A stretch of DNA of 64,000 nt from RBG-16-34-14 sp963727535 (GTDB lineage Bacteria > Bacteroidota > Ignavibacteria > Ignavibacteriales > Ignavibacteriaceae). Position 1 is the first letter of the stretch. Every line of letters begins with the position of its first letter. Shown in pieces: positions 62,300-64,000 of the stretch. The notes beneath the pieces were generated by a model. That model had not been told where the DNA came from. It did not search any database and saw nothing but the letters and a program-made list of their open reading frames with translations. The stretch lies in assembly GCA_963727535.1 (NCBI GenBank), contig CAVSGR010000001.1:868001-932000 (forward strand). The letters are read 5' to 3'. The position numbers and the translations under genes are program-made.

Positions 62300-64000
62300 T
62301 TAGCAACTCATTCCGTCTTCAGTCTTCTTCCCAATAAAAAATAAAATCCCTGTAAGAATTGCAGCAATTATTAATATTGAAAGATAAGGAGACAAACCAA
62401 AAGCAGTTGGAATATCTCCGATAAGCATACAAACAACAGCTACAACAACAGCATAAGGCAATTGAGTTCTTACATGTTCAATGTGATCGCATCCCGAAGC
62501 CATTGAGCTTAGAATAGTTGTATCGGAAATAGGCGAACAATGATCGCCGAAGACAGAACCGGCGAGAACAGAGCTAATCACTCCAACTAAAATTAAGGAT
62601 TGATCCGCTGGCTGAAAATGATGAATGTTACAAACTCCGCTTGATAAAGGTATAACTATCGGCATCATAATAGCCATTGTTCCAAAACTCGTTCCAGTTG
62701 AAAAGCTTGTTAGAGCACACACAAGAAAAACCAGCACAGGCAAAAACCGCGGGTTGACTGAATCACTTAGAAGGCCGACTATGTAATCAGCAGTTTTCAT
62801 ATCCTGAGTAACTGTCCCAATTCCCCATGCAAGTGTTAAAATAATTACTGCTAAAAGCATTGCCTTTAGACCGACAAACCATGCATCGACAGCTTCATTC
62901 ACAGTCATAATTTTCTGAAATACAATCATAATTCCCGCAACAAGACAAGCAGAAAAACTCGACCACAAAAGTGCAGAATATGAATCTGAGTTTCCAATAA
63001 TATCTCTTAAACTATAATCAGTTATTCCTTTATCGTGCAAAGCAGAAATGCCTGTAAACACCAAGCCAATAATTGTTACAATAATTAAAACTACAATCGG
63101 AATAATTCCGTTGTACCACCTTGCCTTTTCTTTATTACCAAGAATACCGTAAGCATCTTCAAAATCTGATGCAACAGTAGCTCCATCTCTATTTAGTTTG
63201 TTTTCTTTAATAGCTCTTCTTTCAGCAGTATGCATTGCTCCAAAATCTCTTTGTAAATATGAAGTAAGAAATACAAAGATGAGCATCATTATAGGATAAA
63301 ATCTGAACGGTATAGTTTGAATAAAAATATCATAAGCATTTGCCGAAGAACCGATTGTGCTTAGTCCATCACCAATCAAACTAACTTCAAATCCAATCCA
63401 GCTACTTATTAAGAAGATACTCGAAACCGGGGCAGAGGTTGCATCGACTATAAAAGAAAGCTTTTCTCTAGAAATTTTCATTCTATCGGTAACAGGTTTC
63501 ATAAGATTGCCGACAATCAGAGCGTTGGAATAATCATCAAAGAAAATTATTATTCCCGAAAGCCACGTAGCCAGCAAAGCCGATCTTCTCGTCTTGGCAA
63601 CTTTTGTGATAACGTTTGCTATTCCCTGTACTCCCCCGCTTTTTGAAATCAGTCCTATCATTCCGCCAAAGAGAAGTGTGAAAACTATAATCTGGACATG
63701 TGACTGATCACTTATTGCATTTATAATATAAGTGTCGACAACTCTCAGAATTGCTATTCCTATATTGTAATCAAAAACAAAAACTGCCCCCACAAAAATT
63801 CCAATTAAAAGAGATATAATAACCTGTCTTAAAAGAAGAGCTAAAACAATTGCTATTAATGGCGGTAAGATGCTAAGTATTCCGGGAATAACTCTAATTT
63901 CTGCTTTTGGTAAATTAACTCCTTCATATCTTACAGAAAAATTTCCTGTTTGGGATAAGGTTAGCGAAGTGTCTACCGTTCCTTTATGTACATTTACAGA
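62300..64000 (-). CDS. NhaC-family Na+/H+ antiporter, partial at the window edge
   Basis: The frame is open from the stop (62300) to the window end, at least 566 residues. About 12 transmembrane helices follow 'LPPLIAIVLALLLRQVIISL'. Conserved parts include 'TLLFGGMIGLISKSGGVQG', 'IIFFDDYSNALIVGNLMKPV', 'SREKLSFIVDATSAPVSSIF' and 'TGTSFGTMAIMMPIVIPLSS', then 'FGDHCSPISDTTILSSMASG'. NhaC-type proteins swap Na+ for H+ across the inner membrane. At the N-terminal edge a non-membrane stretch ('VDTSLTLSQTGNFSVRYEGV') precedes the first helix, so the full protein has an exported beta-sandwich-like extension. The start codon is outside the window. Confidence 0.92.
   Translation of the reverse strand, partial: SVNVHKGTVDTSLTLSQTGNFSVRYEGVNLPKAEIRVIPGILSILPPLIAIVLALLLRQVIISLLIGIFVGAVFVFDYNIGIAILRVVDTYIINAISDQSHVQIIVFTLLFGGMIGLISKSGGVQGIANVITKVAKTRRSALLATWLSGIIIFFDDYSNALIVGNLMKPVTDRMKISREKLSFIVDATSAPVSSIFLISSWIGFEVSLIGDGLSTIGSSANAYDIFIQTIPFRFYPIMMLIFVFLTSYLQRDFGAMHTAERRAIKENKLNRDGATVASDFEDAYGILGNKEKARWYNGIIPIVVLIIVTIIGLVFTGISALHDKGITDYSLRDIIGNSDSYSALLWSSFSACLVAGIMIVFQKIMTVNEAVDAWFVGLKAMLLAVIILTLAWGIGTVTQDMKTADYIVGLLSDSVNPRFLPVLVFLVCALTSFSTGTSFGTMAIMMPIVIPLSSGVCNIHHFQPADQSLILVGVISSVLAGSVFGDHCSPISDTTILSSMASGCDHIEHVRTQLPYAVVVAVVCMLIGDIPTAFGLSPYLSILIIAAILTGILFFIGKKTEDGMSC

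Overview
The window is AT-rich DNA from a bacterium of the Bacteroidota/Chlorobi assemblage, most probably an Ignavibacteria-like lineage (inference). The main evidence is type IX secretion: a SprA-type outer-membrane translocon protein (37017-43995), a PorX-type response regulator with a PglZ domain (35339-36907), and two secreted proteins ending in a T9SS type A sorting domain with the NYPNPFNPTTTI motif (6358-9055 and 58018-59625). Gram-negative envelope genes (LpxH, a TonB-dependent receptor, beta-barrel proteins) agree with this.

Layout. 1-5400 is a metal/redox island: a broken Met/His-rich protein, a DUF302 protein, a CopB-like P1B-3 ATPase, two monohaem cytochromes c, a SHOCT protein and an outer-membrane protein. 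5400-9460 holds remnants (a methyltransferase tail and a methyltransferase core fragment), DoxX, and a heavily frameshifted subtilisin-like protease preceded by a small lipoprotein. 9785-17322 is a run of short genes all on the + strand. They are separated by structured non-coding DNA that resembles integron attC sites, so I read it as an integrase-less cassette array (CALIN-like). 17440-24588 carries SatP, small membrane proteins, a beta-helix protein and a TonB receptor. 24779-26611 is a solitary OLD-family nuclease bracketed by a matched GTTATGTGC/GCACATAAC pair, which looks like one more cassette. 26791-29680 is Hsp20-DnaK-Hsp20.

From 29922 on the content is mostly core: birA-coaX, a YefM/YoeB toxin-antitoxin pair, then a tightly packed minus-strand series sprA, porX, tsaE, tsaB, DUF1573, accD, panC. 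The squalene genes hpnC, hpnD and hpnE follow, with a second toxin-antitoxin module between hpnC and hpnD and a palindromic repeat embedded in frame within hpnE. Then come an aldo/keto reductase, a GH2 glycosidase, tRNA-Leu(CAG), PBP1A, lpxH, an M1 aminopeptidase, glgC, an FG-GAP T9SS substrate, uvrC and an NhaC-type antiporter that runs off the right edge.

About ten genes carry one-base frame disruptions, including uvrC and sprA. Some may be assembly indels; the protease and two other loci have so many that real decay is likely. SprA and PanC also seem to start at AUN codons other than AUG. No rRNA, CRISPR array, integrase or complete transposase was seen.
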